Notes: generated by a model from the letters alone, not told the origin. 15,327 bases of DNA from Nitratifractor sp. (GCA_015485845.1 WFSU01000200.1:1-15327), one strand, 5' to 3'. Numbered from the stretch's first letter, positions 1 to 9,800 are shown. Numbers and translations: made by a program.

Positions 1-3000
1 CGGCGCTGCCATCCGGCTTACCATCATGGTTAGTATCTTTGTAGAGTTTAACTTCTACACCACTCATCGGCGTATCGCCGTTATTGTCATTGTTGGTGTC
101 TTTGGTCACGTGACCGCTGAGTTCACCCAACAGGCGGTAGTGGCTCGGATCGGTATCGGTGACGTGGTGTTGATGGTGATCTACCCCTTCTGCCTTACCA
201 ATGTTGGCATAGGCTACGACATTAGCAGTACCCGTTTTGAGACATGTCATGGACTGACCCGGATTCAGGGCATTAGCCGGGCAGGCAATGGCACCGATCT
301 TGTCATCGGTTACAGTAACATGGTTCAATTTCACGTTTCCGGTATTCTTCACCACGTATTTCCAGGTCACCGTCTCTCCCCGGTTCAACGCTGCTGCTTG
401 TGCTGCTGTATCGGCATCATGACCATTGGTCGATTTCTCAATATCGACAGAAGGTTTGGATTCATCAGTCATTTTATAACAGAACCCTTTGAAATACAAC
501 GAGTTAGCCGAAGGAGCGGAACCGCTTCCATAAGTCGGATCTTCATAGTGCACCAGATAAGCTTTGCTGGCGCCGGTAGGCAACGTAACGGTACCGAGGT
601 CAGTAAACAGTGTCGCATATTCTCCATTGGGTACATCCGTCGTGTACGAGGTGTTGACCCGATGCCCCAGCGCATCAACAAAGACAATTCTATCCTGTTC
701 ATGCTGCTGGTCGTTATGAGCCGAACGTCCATGATATCCATCCCAGGTCAAAGCATTTTCGATGGTGATTTTGAAGGGGTACTGCATCGCACTTCCGAAG
801 ACACTGGTGATGTCTACTTTGGTCGTTCCTCCATCATAAAGATGGTATCCATTACCCGATTTTTCGTACTTCTTGTATCCGGAAGGGCAGGTCAGCGGGG
901 CAAGGATTCCTTTGTAATGGCTGGGATCATTATCGGTCACTTGATGTCCATGTGGGTCTTTTCCGACAACAGTTCCTTTATTGGCATATTGACCCAGTTG
1001 CGCCACGCCTGTTTGGGTACATGTCATACTCTGTCCGGGGTTTAATGTACTGGATGGACAAGCAATTGTACCAATCTTATCATCAGTCACCTTGACGTGA
1101 GACAGTTTCACGTTTCCGGTGTTTTTGACCACATACTTCCATGTGACGGCACTGCCGATGACCAATGTAGGTCCGGTGCCGCTGTCGGCGTCCTGTCCGT
1201 TGGTCGATTTCTCGATGTCGATCTTCGGCGCACCCAGCTGAGTAACCCGATAACAGAACCCTTTGAAATAGACGGAGTTTGGTGACGATGCCGAACCCGA
1301 ACCGTAAACCGGATCCTCGTAATGGACGATGTAGGCTTTTTGGGCTCCATGCGTCAGGTTGATCGTACCGAGATCTGTCGTCCGGTCTCCGTAATTGACA
1401 TGATCGGCGACATCAGTCGTATAGGCACTGTTGTACCGATGGTTCTGAGCATCGACAAATACAATTCGTGCCTGCTCATGCGTCTGCACCGTATTTTTCC
1501 GGTTGGCGTACCCATCCCAGGTGAAGGCATCTTGGATCTCCACTTTCGATGCGTTCTGAATGGTGTTTCCGAAGGTGGAAGTGATCTCCAGACGTGTAGT
1601 AGCTCCATCAACAAGATGGAGACCTTTGTGGCTGTTACTGTCGTTTCGATACAGTTTGAAGCCTGACTGGCATGTCAATTTACGATAAATTCCCATGTCA
1701 ACAGTCGTAACATTGGCTCCCGGAGCCAGCGTGATTGACGTAACCCATCCATTCTGCGGGTTGGCATCCGAGTCTTTGGCATCATTCCCGCCCTGGTCTT
1801 TAGGGGAAATCACATAACCGTTCGGCAGAGAGTTGGGGTTGAAAAGGAGTTTATAATTTCCGGGAGTAAGGTTGTTAAACTGATAATGACCACTCCCGTC
1901 GGTTTCTGTAGAGGCTAAACTGTTTTGATTGCCATCGAAGAGGCGGACACTGACACGAGGCACCCCCATTTCGTTGGCATCTTGGATACCGTTTTCGTTG
2001 CTGTCGTACCAGACAAAGTCTCCGAGGCGTGCCTTGGCTCCATCCCCTTTACAGGCAATCGCCTCGTAGTCGGAAAACATGGGGAAATGGAGCATCTTGG
2101 TCGCACGACCGGTATTTTTGTTGATACGCCACATGCTGTTGCGTTGATTACCGCTATCACCAGTGACACCATAAAGAATATCATCCTGATAGAAAGTCAA
2201 CCCCTCCATGTCATCCACTTTTTTACCGTCAGCCGTATTGACCAGATAAGCAATATCCGTCACAGCACCTGTCACCTTATTGATCTTGACAAGATGATTG
2301 TGACCGCCACCGGTATTGGCACTGGCATACATTTGTCCGGAGAAATCAATAGCAATATCATCAATATCGTACACACCGATTGCCTGCTTCGTTTTGACTT
2401 CTACGTAATCTTTACCCGCCCCGAAGGCGTTAGGAATATACTTGCCTGTCAGAGGATCAATTTGGAACAGGACATCGTTCTTGCCCCCTCGACGCGTCAC
2501 TCCGTACAAAACACCACTGACCGGATCAAATTCCAAGCTATCCACATCGTTGAATTTTACAACACCCAATGCTCCATGATAGCCTTGTCCAAAATAACCA
2601 ATCAGTGTGAAGATTCCCGTCTGAGTATTGATACGGCCAAAACGACCAGAATCGGCACCATACAATACGGAATGATCGAGGTTGAATGCCATCGCTTCCA
2701 CTTCCGGAGCATTGAAGTTGCCGATATCCTGGAAACCGGAGCCGTCGGTAGAGACATACGCCAGTTCATCGTCCTCTTCGGAAGCAACATAACAGATATT
2801 TTTAGTCGGCTGGTTTTTATACAGACCCATATCCCAGGTCGGATCGCTCTCACCATAGTCGAGTTGGGTGGGAGCCGTTACCCCATTGGCATCGGTATCA
2901 CTGTCTTTGGTGTCATTGCCACCGTGGTCTTTGGGGCTTACGTGATAGCCGGAGGGTACCGTGAATTTGAGATGATAGGTTCCCGGATCCAGGTGGGAGA

Positions 3001-5554
3001 AGTGATAGTAGCCGTTCCCGTCTGTCGTGGTGGTTTTGCCGGTATACTGGCTACCCTTGTAAAGCTTCACATGAATTCCCTGGATACCATGCTCGTTGCT
3101 GTCCTGAATACCATCGTGATCGGAATCGTACCAGACACGATCCCCGAGGGTTGCTTCGGGCTGATAAATTCCCATATCCCAACTCAGATCATTTTCACCG
3201 TCATTGAGCGTAATAACACCGGTTCGACCCGTATCAGGATCGGGATCGCTGTCTTTGGCATCGTTGCCTCCTGCATTCTGAGGTGAGACAAAATAGCCTG
3301 CCGGCAATGTTTGAAGATCAAACGCCACACGATACTGTCCGGCGTGAAGATTACTGAAGTAGTAGTGACCGTTTCCATCAGTATGGGTAGTGGCAGCAAC
3401 GTGATTACTGCTGTCGAGCAATTCTACTTTTACATTCTTGACACCACTCTCACCTGCATCTTGAATGCCGTTTCGGTTGTTATCGTACCAAACACGGTCA
3501 CCGATTTTGGCCTGAGCACACGAAACAGTCCAGGTATCATCATCCCGGACACCGGGAAGACCTGATCCATTTTTGGGATTGACCGGATGGCCAATCGCAT
3601 GGGCGGCATTGACCAAACGAGGGCAATCACTGTTTTTGGGCGTATACGTTTTATCAAATTCATGCACACTTCCCGCATAAGAGACGGTACTCCATATTTC
3701 ATGGTTCCCACTCGGTTTCAGAAGAGCATCATAGACATGCAGCCCTCCATGCAGAACAACATCCCCACAATTCTCAACTCGGAAATGGAAGGTAAGGGGC
3801 ACACCCGGTGTCAATGTATTGGGTCCGGTTTTTTTGAATGTGACACAAGACTTGTAGAAACCAAAATCGATATGCGTTTTATCACCACACGAACACAAAG
3901 AAATCGTCACATCATGCGTCGTTTCATCCCCATCGCTGTCACGTGTATCATCGGTACCGGCATCTTCTTGTGTCGCATACCAATCCACGGCCGTACTGGA
4001 ACCATCAAAAATACCTCCCGATGCAAAGTTACTATCCATAATTTTGATACGATAAGTTGTTCGCGGCAAATTAGTAAATTCATAATAACCATTGGCGTCC
4101 GTCAACGTTGTTTTCAAGAGGTTGTTATTGCTATCATAGAGCCCCACTACAACATGCTGGAGAGTAGGTTCACCGCCATCACGAATGCCGTTGACCTTAT
4201 GGCTATGGCTGAAATATTTATCATGCCAGACTCGACCCGCCAGCATGGCTGTATCGCTCGACTCTCTGCGCATGAAGCCGAAATCAAGCGTATCGTCGCT
4301 CTCCCCGGTACCTCCTGTTGTATAGCCAATCGATGAATACCCGGTTTTCAACACACCACTGTCACCATCGCTATCCCGCGCATCGTCGGCAGGATCATTT
4401 ACGTTCTGCAGTGTGGGAACTTTCCCGCTAAGGTCGTCACCGGAGATACGTAATTCATAATAAGTGTGCGGTTGAATAACATATGAGTTTAATAAGTTGT
4501 GGTTACTTTCACCACCAAAATAATAATGGCCTGATGAGTTTGTTTGACCGGCACCCACCTTTTGATCAACCGATCCATCACCATTAATATCTGCCCAGAG
4601 CTCAATAGGGATTCCGGCCATACCACCTTCACTGGAATCTTGAATACCATTGCGGTTACTATCGTACCAAACTTTGTTCCCAAGATGGATCGGAGTACCG
4701 CCTTCGCATGCGACAGCTTCGTAATCAGAATAACTTGAAAAATGCTTTATTTTTTTAGCCGTGGCTGTATTTTTATTGATGCGCCATAAACTGTTGATTG
4801 CGTCACCTCCATCCCCGGTCGTTCCATACAATATATCACCCTGAAAAAAAGTCAACCCCTCCATATCATCCAAATCATTATCTTCCGGATCGGTCGTCAA
4901 GCGCCCCATGTCCGTGATATCACCGGTTGCTTTGTTAACCTTGATCAGCCGGTCTCCCCCGTCGGAATTATTAGCGATGGCATACATCTGACCGGTCGCA
5001 TCGATCGCGATATCGTCGATATCCGATAAACTCAATTCAGCACGTGTCTGAATGGCGACATAATCTACACCCGAACCGAAAGCATTATGTATGTAGGATC
5101 CGGTATCGGTATTGATCTGGAAGAGGACATCGTTTTTGCTGCCTCCCCGGCGGGACACGCCGTAGAGAATTCCACTGATCGGATCAAATTCCAGGCTGTC
5201 AACATCGCTGAAGTGAACCGTTCCATCTGCTCCATGGCCACTGCCAAAAGAACCGATAGCCGTGAAATGACCATTGCTCAGAGTAAGTCTGCCCAGTTTG
5301 CCTGCATCCGCACCGTACAACACGGTGTGACTAAGATTAAAGGCAATAGCCTCGACGTTGTCCACGCCAAGTTTTCCAATGTCTTTGAAATTACTACCGT
5401 TTGATGCGATCGAGATCAATTCATTTTTCGAATCGGAAACGGCATAACATGTAGGATTGCTTCCTGCCTGCAATGAGGTGAAAGTACTGAGAAAGATGAC
5501 AAAAAAACTGCGTAGAAAAAAGTGCAGTACTGTGGTGGGTGTGGGTGCGCTCAT
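1..5554 (-). CDS. Giant modular secreted surface protein (propeller / SdrD B-like / DUF7507-like), partial at C-terminus
   Basis: The frame is open from ATG 5554 to the window edge (1851 codons), so the C-terminus is missing. AAGGA lies 6 nt before the start. A Sec signal peptide covers about residues 1-30 (hydrophobic FFVIFLSTF, then a QAG cleavage site). Domains in order: beta-propeller 36-283; SdrD B-like domains about 288-428 and 436-568; a DUF11-like segment 570-680; SdrD B-like 682-797 and 801-912; second propeller 921-1168; SdrD B-like 1174-1290; two copies of a 261-residue module (1295-1555, 1556-1809); a further SdrD B-like domain begins at 1810. The B-like domains carry repeated DxNxNGIQD loops, which bind calcium in the SdrD family. 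The module ends show the VDIEKSTNG, VVKNTGNVKL and DPSHY motifs of DUF7507-type stalk repeats. I infer an exported adhesin or matrix scaffold. A sigma70-like promoter and a predicted c-di-GMP riboswitch precede it. Substrate and anchoring are unknown. Confidence 0.9.
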   Translation of the reverse strand, partial: MSAPTPTTVLHFFLRSFFVIFLSTFTSLQAGSNPTCYAVSDSKNELISIASNGSNFKDIGKLGVDNVEAIAFNLSHTVLYGADAGKLGRLTLSNGHFTAIGSFGSGHGADGTVHFSDVDSLEFDPISGILYGVSRRGGSKNDVLFQINTDTGSYIHNAFGSGVDYVAIQTRAELSLSDIDDIAIDATGQMYAIANNSDGGDRLIKVNKATGDITDMGRLTTDPEDNDLDDMEGLTFFQGDILYGTTGDGGDAINSLWRINKNTATAKKIKHFSSYSDYEAVACEGGTPIHLGNKVWYDSNRNGIQDSSEGGMAGIPIELWADINGDGSVDQKVGAGQTNSSGHYYFGGESNHNLLNSYVIQPHTYYELRISGDDLSGKVPTLQNVNDPADDARDSDGDSGVLKTGYSSIGYTTGGTGESDDTLDFGFMRRESSDTAMLAGRVWHDKYFSHSHKVNGIRDGGEPTLQHVVVGLYDSNNNLLKTTLTDANGYYEFTNLPRTTYRIKIMDSNFASGGIFDGSSTAVDWYATQEDAGTDDTRDSDGDETTHDVTISLCSCGDKTHIDFGFYKSCVTFKKTGPNTLTPGVPLTFHFRVENCGDVVLHGGLHVYDALLKPSGNHEIWSTVSYAGSVHEFDKTYTPKNSDCPRLVNAAHAIGHPVNPKNGSGLPGVRDDDTWTVSCAQAKIGDRVWYDNNRNGIQDAGESGVKNVKVELLDSSNHVAATTHTDGNGHYYFSNLHAGQYRVAFDLQTLPAGYFVSPQNAGGNDAKDSDPDPDTGRTGVITLNDGENDLSWDMGIYQPEATLGDRVWYDSDHDGIQDSNEHGIQGIHVKLYKGSQYTGKTTTTDGNGYYHFSHLDPGTYHLKFTVPSGYHVSPKDHGGNDTKDSDTDANGVTAPTQLDYGESDPTWDMGLYKNQPTKNICYVASEEDDELAYVSTDGSGFQDIGNFNAPEVEAMAFNLDHSVLYGADSGRFGRINTQTGIFTLIGYFGQGYHGALGVVKFNDVDSLEFDPVSGVLYGVTRRGGKNDVLFQIDPLTGKYIPNAFGAGKDYVEVKTKQAIGVYDIDDIAIDFSGQMYASANTGGGHNHLVKINKVTGAVTDIAYLVNTADGKKVDDMEGLTFYQDDILYGVTGDSGNQRNSMWRINKNTGRATKMLHFPMFSDYEAIACKGDGAKARLGDFVWYDSNENGIQDANEMGVPRVSVRLFDGNQNSLASTETDGSGHYQFNNLTPGNYKLLFNPNSLPNGYVISPKDQGGNDAKDSDANPQNGWVTSITLAPGANVTTVDMGIYRKLTCQSGFKLYRNDSNSHKGLHLVDGATTRLEITSTFGNTIQNASKVEIQDAFTWDGYANRKNTVQTHEQARIVFVDAQNHRYNSAYTTDVADHVNYGDRTTDLGTINLTHGAQKAYIVHYEDPVYGSGSASSPNSVYFKGFCYRVTQLGAPKIDIEKSTNGQDADSGTGPTLVIGSAVTWKYVVKNTGNVKLSHVKVTDDKIGTIACPSSTLNPGQSMTCTQTGVAQLGQYANKGTVVGKDPHGHQVTDNDPSHYKGILAPLTCPSGYKKYEKSGNGYHLYDGGTTKVDITSVFGSAMQYPFKITIENALTWDGYHGRSAHNDQQHEQDRIVFVDALGHRVNTSYTTDVPNGEYATLFTDLGTVTLPTGASKAYLVHYEDPTYGSGSAPSANSLYFKGFCYKMTDESKPSVDIEKSTNGHDADTAAQAAALNRGETVTWKYVVKNTGNVKLNHVTVTDDKIGAIACPANALNPGQSMTCLKTGTANVVAYANIGKAEGVDHHQHHVTDTDPSHYRLLGELSGHVTKDTNNDNNGDTPMSGVEVKLYKDTNHDGKPDGSA
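128..889 (-). repeat. Intragenic tandem module copy 2 (residues 1556-1809)
   Basis: This is the second copy of the 261-residue-period module, running from CPSGY through FKGFCY to DPSHY. A block of about 20 nt around 476-496 recurs unchanged around 1249-1271, an offset of 783 nt, which is 261 codons. The C-terminal half is again DUF7507-like. The next domain (SGHVTKDTNND) belongs to the SdrD B-like class and is cut by the window edge. Confidence 0.85.
890..1672 (-). repeat. Intragenic tandem module copy 1 (residues 1295-1555)
   Basis: This is a 261-residue module. Its first part, about 140 residues from CQSGF to FKGFCY, I do not recognise; it contains TWDGY and VHYEDP motifs. Its second part is a DUF7507-like stalk domain (IDIEKSTNG, WKYVVKNTGNVKL, TDDKIG, NPGQSMTC, DPSHY). 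The adjacent copy follows in frame with no linker. Confidence 0.85.
2051..2794 (-). repeat. Intragenic propeller copy 2 (residues 921-1168 of the giant protein)
   Basis: This is the partner of the unit at 4706-5449. It begins CYVAS and ends SDYEAIAC, and is again 248 residues. The two aligned by eye need only small compensating indels, and protein identity is high, but synonymous positions differ widely. That points to an old duplication under protein-level selection rather than a recent copy. Confidence 0.85.
4706..5449 (-). repeat. Intragenic propeller copy 1 (residues 36-283 of the giant protein)
   Basis: This stretch encodes a 248-residue beta-propeller-like unit that begins with CYAVS and ends with SDYEAVAC. 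A second unit of exactly the same length lies at 2051-2794. Shared signatures include DVDSLEFDP, NDVLFQI, IDDIAID, DDMEGLTF and WRINKNT. The conserved terminal cysteines could close the propeller by a disulfide (inference). Confidence 0.85.
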
Positions 5555-5559
5555 GGCTT

Positions 5560-5577
5560 TTCCTTATAATTAGGGAA
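5560..5577 (-). promoter_or_regulatory. Possible Shine-Dalgarno-masking hairpin
   Basis: In the leader of the giant gene, UUCC (5574-5577) can pair with GGAA (5560-5563) of the ribosome binding site across a 10-nt loop. It lies between the riboswitch and the start codon, where an expression platform is expected. The stem is only 4 bp, so this is a weak proposal. Confidence 0.3.
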
Positions 5578-5584
5578 TAGTGAT

Positions 5585-5672
5585 GATTGCAACCCGACTC
5601 TCTTCCCTCCCCAGGTAAAAGACCCGTAGCTTTCCGTCCTTGCTTCGCAGCAAGTTTGGCTTTTAATCAATC
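5585..5672 (-). promoter_or_regulatory. Predicted cyclic di-GMP-I (GEMM-I) riboswitch, copy 1
   Basis: The minus-strand RNA has the order I remember for GEMM-I. P1 is GAUUG/CAAUC (5668-5672 with 5585-5589). Next come AAAAGCCAAA and a 6-bp stem CUUGCU/AGCAAG capped by a GCGA (GNRA) tetraloop, then GGACGGAAAGCU and ACGGGUCU. A second stem follows, UCUUUU pairing with GGAAGA, and then UCGGGUUGC. The GNRA loop is the element that docks into the other helix in this family. The G that contacts the ligand (G20 of the Vibrio Vc2 aptamer) appears kept, which favours c-di-GMP over cGAMP. It ends 30 nt before the ATG of the giant gene, and its 5' end is where the promoter predicts transcription to start. 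Confidence 0.85.
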
Positions 5673-5675
5673 ACC

Positions 5676-5704
5676 ATTGTAGCATAATTCTGCAAATTTG
5701 GCAA
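5676..5704 (-). promoter_or_regulatory. Sigma70-like promoter of the giant surface-protein gene
   Basis: On the minus strand a -35 box TTGCCA (5699-5704) is followed by a 17-bp spacer and a -10 box TACAAT (5676-5681). TG lies just before the -10 (TGCTACAAT), giving an extended -10. The predicted start site falls at about 5669-5673, exactly at the 5' edge of the riboswitch P1 stem. This gives the giant gene its own promoter, separate from the upstream gene pair. Confidence 0.75.
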
Positions 5705-5834
5705 GAGGGAGAAAAGAGGCATTTTTTCGGCTTCTTCCGTGAACCAAGCCTCTCGTTCAAGCTCCTGCTTGCCTCAGCAAGATATCCAGACGTCACAATG
5801 GTATCAAGAAAAAGTCAAAAAATAATCAGCGGAA
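5705..5834. other. Non-coding stretch with an overlapping alternative hairpin pair
   Basis: Between the stop of the 316-residue gene and the promoter of the giant gene I see no coding sequence. On the minus strand 5758-5781 can form either CUUGC-UGAG-GCAAG or CAAGC-AGGA-GCUUG. The two share CAAG, so they exclude each other. No U-run follows, so this is not a convincing intrinsic terminator, and I find no other terminator for the upstream gene. Confidence 0.35.
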
Positions 5835-6785
5835 TCAATGTGTGGTATTATTGGGGATTTTTACAACCTGCCAATCCTGTTTTTCCGGAGACCATTTCGC
5901 AGAAAAATGGGTGCGATCTTCTTTCGCTGCCTGAGCAACGAGGCTGTAAGAAAAGGGAATAGTCTGTAACTCCAGCTGATTTCTGCCCGAGAGATGTATC
6001 TTCCGTATGTGGGCATTGGGGTCGGGAAGCTCAAGCACTTTATGGGGCGCAGAAGCCAACCCTCTCCCCCGGGTGATGTCAAAAGCATACAAACCGTTGT
6101 CACGAGCCGAACCGGCAAGAAGAAATTTGCCCCTGTCCGTATGAATCAGACGCAAGGTCAAAGCATCAAATCCTTCCACGCGCTGCACAATACGTTTGTT
6201 CGCCGGATCAATATGGTAGATCACGCCTCGCTGGTGACGATAGTCCGATTCGTCAATGGCAGCAACCCACAATGTATGGTCATCACAATCATAAGCGATG
6301 GCATTGAGTCCGTACGGGTTTTGTGCTCGGGGGTTGACATCCTCAAAATCCATAAATATCTTTATTTTTCCCGTCGTCGTATCGAGACGGAAGAGTTTTT
6401 TCTGGAGGGTAAAGGTACTCGGGTGAATCGAGATATACGGTGTGGGGATGAGATAGAGATTGCCGACCGTATCGAGGGCATAGGTGCTGAAGTGGGCATA
6501 CTGTTCCCACTGTTTCGGGTGCAGTACCTGGGTAAAGTTTTTACCATAACGCAATGCTACGCCGGTGTAGTGTTTTTGGGAGAGGTCGATCATCACCGGC
6601 TGAGGAATGTGCATCCGGCGCAAAAATCGGGGCGGTCGGGAGCATGTGCGAGAGGGAGAAAAAGTTCCAAGATTAAAAGCGTGTACATCAGAAGCCTGAC
6701 TCTGACCCTGCTTGGCGATGATCACGAAGGATGCCAGCCCTGCGACAACAGCCAGCGCCACTGCGATCGGCCATAAGCGCTTCAC
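5835..6785 (-). CDS. Membrane-anchored or secreted beta-propeller-like protein of unknown function (316 aa)
   Basis: The start is GTG at 6785, chosen because TGAGG lies 7 nt upstream; it is 36 nt after the stop of the 1024-residue gene. Residues 4-24 form a hydrophobic signal anchor or signal peptide (after MKRLW). The rest has recurrent blade-like strands: YALDTVGNLYLI, KLFRLDTTTGKI, GLNAIAYDCDDHTLWVAA, GVIYHIDPANKRI, GLYAFDI. Such repeats are typical of NHL, SMP-30 or YncE-type propellers, but I cannot name the family and see no catalytic motif. There are no SdrD B-like or DUF11 domains, unlike both neighbours. The spacing suggests co-transcription with the 1024-residue gene, hence control by the riboswitch at 9927-10003. 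It could be a free partner or chaperone of that protein (inference). Confidence 0.8.
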   Translation of the reverse strand: MKRLWPIAVALAVVAGLASFVIIAKQGQSQASDVHAFNLGTFSPSRTCSRPPRFLRRMHIPQPVMIDLSQKHYTGVALRYGKNFTQVLHPKQWEQYAHFSTYALDTVGNLYLIPTPYISIHPSTFTLQKKLFRLDTTTGKIKIFMDFEDVNPRAQNPYGLNAIAYDCDDHTLWVAAIDESDYRHQRGVIYHIDPANKRIVQRVEGFDALTLRLIHTDRGKFLLAGSARDNGLYAFDITRGRGLASAPHKVLELPDPNAHIRKIHLSGRNQLELQTIPFSYSLVAQAAKEDRTHFSAKWSPEKQDWQVVKIPNNTTH

Positions 6786-6821
6786 TGTATCGCCTCACAT
6801 CCACTTATCAGGATCAAGGGG

Positions 6822-9800
6822 TCAAGCCGCCTGCTGCTCATCTCTCGGCAGGAAACGCATCGCTACGGCGAGCGTCCCAAGGAGCATGAGCAACAGAGCG
6901 AAACTGCTCATAGCATCCGCTGCGTTTCCGTCTGTACAGTCACAGTCGGGATCTGCTTCATTTCCACCACCCGATGTATCCGTATCAGCTGAAACATTAT
7001 GAGGCGTGTCAACTTTTAACTGTGCTGGATCAATATCGTCACAACCACCATCTTTATAGTCAGGATCATTATCTTGATCATTGGTGCACACACCGCTACC
7101 TGGTACCGAGTCGTTATCTGAAAGATTTTGATCATTTGTTGCCGATTTAATCTCGGCTATGTTCACAATTTTTCCTGATGCATTATTATTAATTTTAAAC
7201 ACAATCTTTCTGATAGTACTCTTTCCGGGCTTCAAGGCTGGAATAGGACTTTTCAACTCGGCGTCATTCCCATTTTGCTTCCAATTGGAATCATTCAGAG
7301 TAAGTTTATCAGGAACAATATCACGAATTTGAATGTTTTTGGCTGTAACGGTTCCCTGATTGTAGACGGTAATGACAAACGTCACATTATTGCCCCGCTT
7401 AAACTTTGTACCCTCTGGAGCATCAACCTGTTTTTTGATTGCGAGATCGAAGTGCTGCTCGACAATAATTTTTGCCGGGTCGATGTCATCACAACCTGTC
7501 GCGTTAAAATCGGGATCGTTGTTGTGATCACCTTTGATACAGGCACCATTTCCTGGCGTTGAGTCTCCATCAGAGAGATTAAAATCATTTGTTCCTTTTG
7601 AAATCTCAGCAAGGTTGACAATTTGGGTACCTTGGTAATCTTTATCGATGGTAAAGGTTATATTGACATCTCTACTGGCATTTGCCTCAATTGCACCTAT
7701 ATCAAGTGTTGTGATATTATGATCCACTTCACTCCAGGACTGGCCACTCTTCAAAATCAGACCTGTGGGGACATAGTCTCTCACTGTCACATCCGTCGCA
7801 TCGACAGTGCCTTGATTGTACACCGTAATAGTGAAAGTAACATCATCACCTGCTTTACGCTTTCCCTCTCCAAGCAGTTTCTTGGTCAAGGCAAGGTCAA
7901 AGACATTTTTGACATAACCAAAGTCAACGGTCATGTTGCCCCAGGTGTTATGAGTATCGTCTTGGCCGTCTCCTCTATACGCTCCACTTTCTGTAGGCTC
8001 TGTTCCGACAAAGAGGGAATAATATCCACTACAATTACCATCTTTAAAATTGGAATCGTTTTCGCTGTCGTTGTTGTCTCCAGTACTGAGTGTCTGGGTC
8101 GGGAGATAGCGGAACGTGTTATCATCGCTTACCGGAATACCGCCCGTGACACATACACGATAATCTCCTTCGGCAAGACCGGTGAATTCATAGGTGCAGT
8201 CATCGTTGGTCGTCGTGGTAGCGACGGTGTGGCCTGCCTTGTCCTGCAAAGCAAGCTTGACGCCGCCTATGCCAGGCTCACCCTCATCCTGAATGCCATC
8301 TTTATCTTCATCAAGCCATACACACGATCCGATGCTCACCGGCACGACGCTGAGCACCTCAACATCACCGCCGATGCCTTTGTAGTCAAATTTTTTATTT
8401 TCATTATTGACTTTCGTTATAGACGATTTGACAGCTTTGAAACCTGCAGCTCTGTCAAGTGCTGCTTGATCTGTAATAGTAAAATTACCATCAAATTGCA
8501 TAAATCCATGTACACCTATTTCTGTACTGATGTCCGAAGAAGTCGCATAGAGATCATATGTACCATTTTCATCTTGCCAAACAGCAACACCCCCATATCC
8601 ATCATCCGGACCATAATCGAGTTGGTTTTGTGTGCCGCCGTTTTTAAATCTCAAAGGTATGCTTCCTGCATCATATCGTTCTTTATCAGAATGACCGGTT
8701 CTCTCAGTGGCATCATTGGTGCCGACCGGATCATTGCTATACGTTGTTTTTTGCTCATCGGATGGTGTTGTCTTGGAGCTCGGTTTGTTGTACTTACCCT
8801 CATCATTCTTTTGAAGGAGATACACCACGCCACCATGGTTGTAACTGGTAGCAAAATTGTTTTCGCACCCAACCCTTACACCCGCCATCAGCTCGCCATC
8901 AGGAGTAAATGCCAAATCTGAAAATGCTGCCCATACTCCATCATTAACTCCTGAGCCACCAATGTTTTGGCTATAAGGGATATCATCAACTAGGCGGGCA
9001 TCTTGACTTTCAAATGCACCGGTATCCATAGGGCTATGCCCTTTAAAGCTTCCATCAGTATTGAGTGCAACTGAAAAAATTCCCGGCTTATAGGAATGAT
9101 CACCTATTTCAATCGTACCAAAAAAGAGCTTGTCACCCAGGGGAGAAATGGCCAAACCATAAGCTGAACCATTTGATGTAACACCACCAAGACTCGTATC
9201 AAAAGTATCTGTCAGAACGGTACCATCTTCGGCTACACGATAGATTTTCCCATCTGAGAAGTTGGAAACAAAAAATTGATGATGGAACTTATCATAAACG
9301 ATATTGCCAAGCCCAGGTCCTGTTTGTCTAATGACTTTAGTATCGGGTCTTCCACAAACTTGATGAGTAATCGTCATTTCGTCTTGCGGTAAAACAGCAA
9401 AAGGCTCGGCAGTACCACTTGTACCGTCAATTTTATAGACGGTTCCAGCCGCACTCAGGTTGTTCTCTCCCCCTCCTATCTCGCCATAACGTACAGGTAC
9501 TTGTGCTGTATCCGAGGCACCCTCTCCTGTGTAACCAGGCGACCAGTTTGCTGAAGCCGTCACATATATATTTTTATCCTTATCGAGAGCGATTCCATAA
9601 ACATTTCCAAGCTTTTCAATCGTCCAATCATCATATGTACGTGTTTGGCTAAAATCGCCTACCGGGCGTTTCGCATCCCAAGCAGAGTTATTATAATCAC
9701 GATAAATATGCTTATGTGTATCATAAATGCGTAGCACAGCATGATCATCACCGTTATTGGCATCCGGGGACACTCCAAAGGTATGCACTGCATATCCCGG

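Noticed and set aside
128..1672. CRISPR-like or short tandem DNA repeat
   Set aside because: The periodicity is 783 nt and in frame, with divergence mainly at third codon positions, which is protein domain duplication rather than a DNA repeat array.
1925..3286. Long plus-strand open frame (453 codons) opposite the giant gene
   Set aside because: It is antisense to a continuous frame with clear domain repeats, has no signal or domain of its own and no ribosome site I can see. Repetitive antisense composition explains the openness.
5758..5781. Intrinsic terminator after the 316-residue gene
   Set aside because: Hairpins are possible, but no U-run follows either of them.
5994..6776. Plus-strand open frame opposite the 316-residue gene
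   Set aside because: The minus frame has a signal anchor, a ribosome site and blade-like repeats, while the plus translation shows no protein-like pattern.
7623..8921. Plus-strand open frame (432 codons) opposite the 1024-residue gene
   Set aside because: It mirrors the DUF11 and SdrD B-like coding region. The minus frame carries recognisable domains and the plus translation does not.
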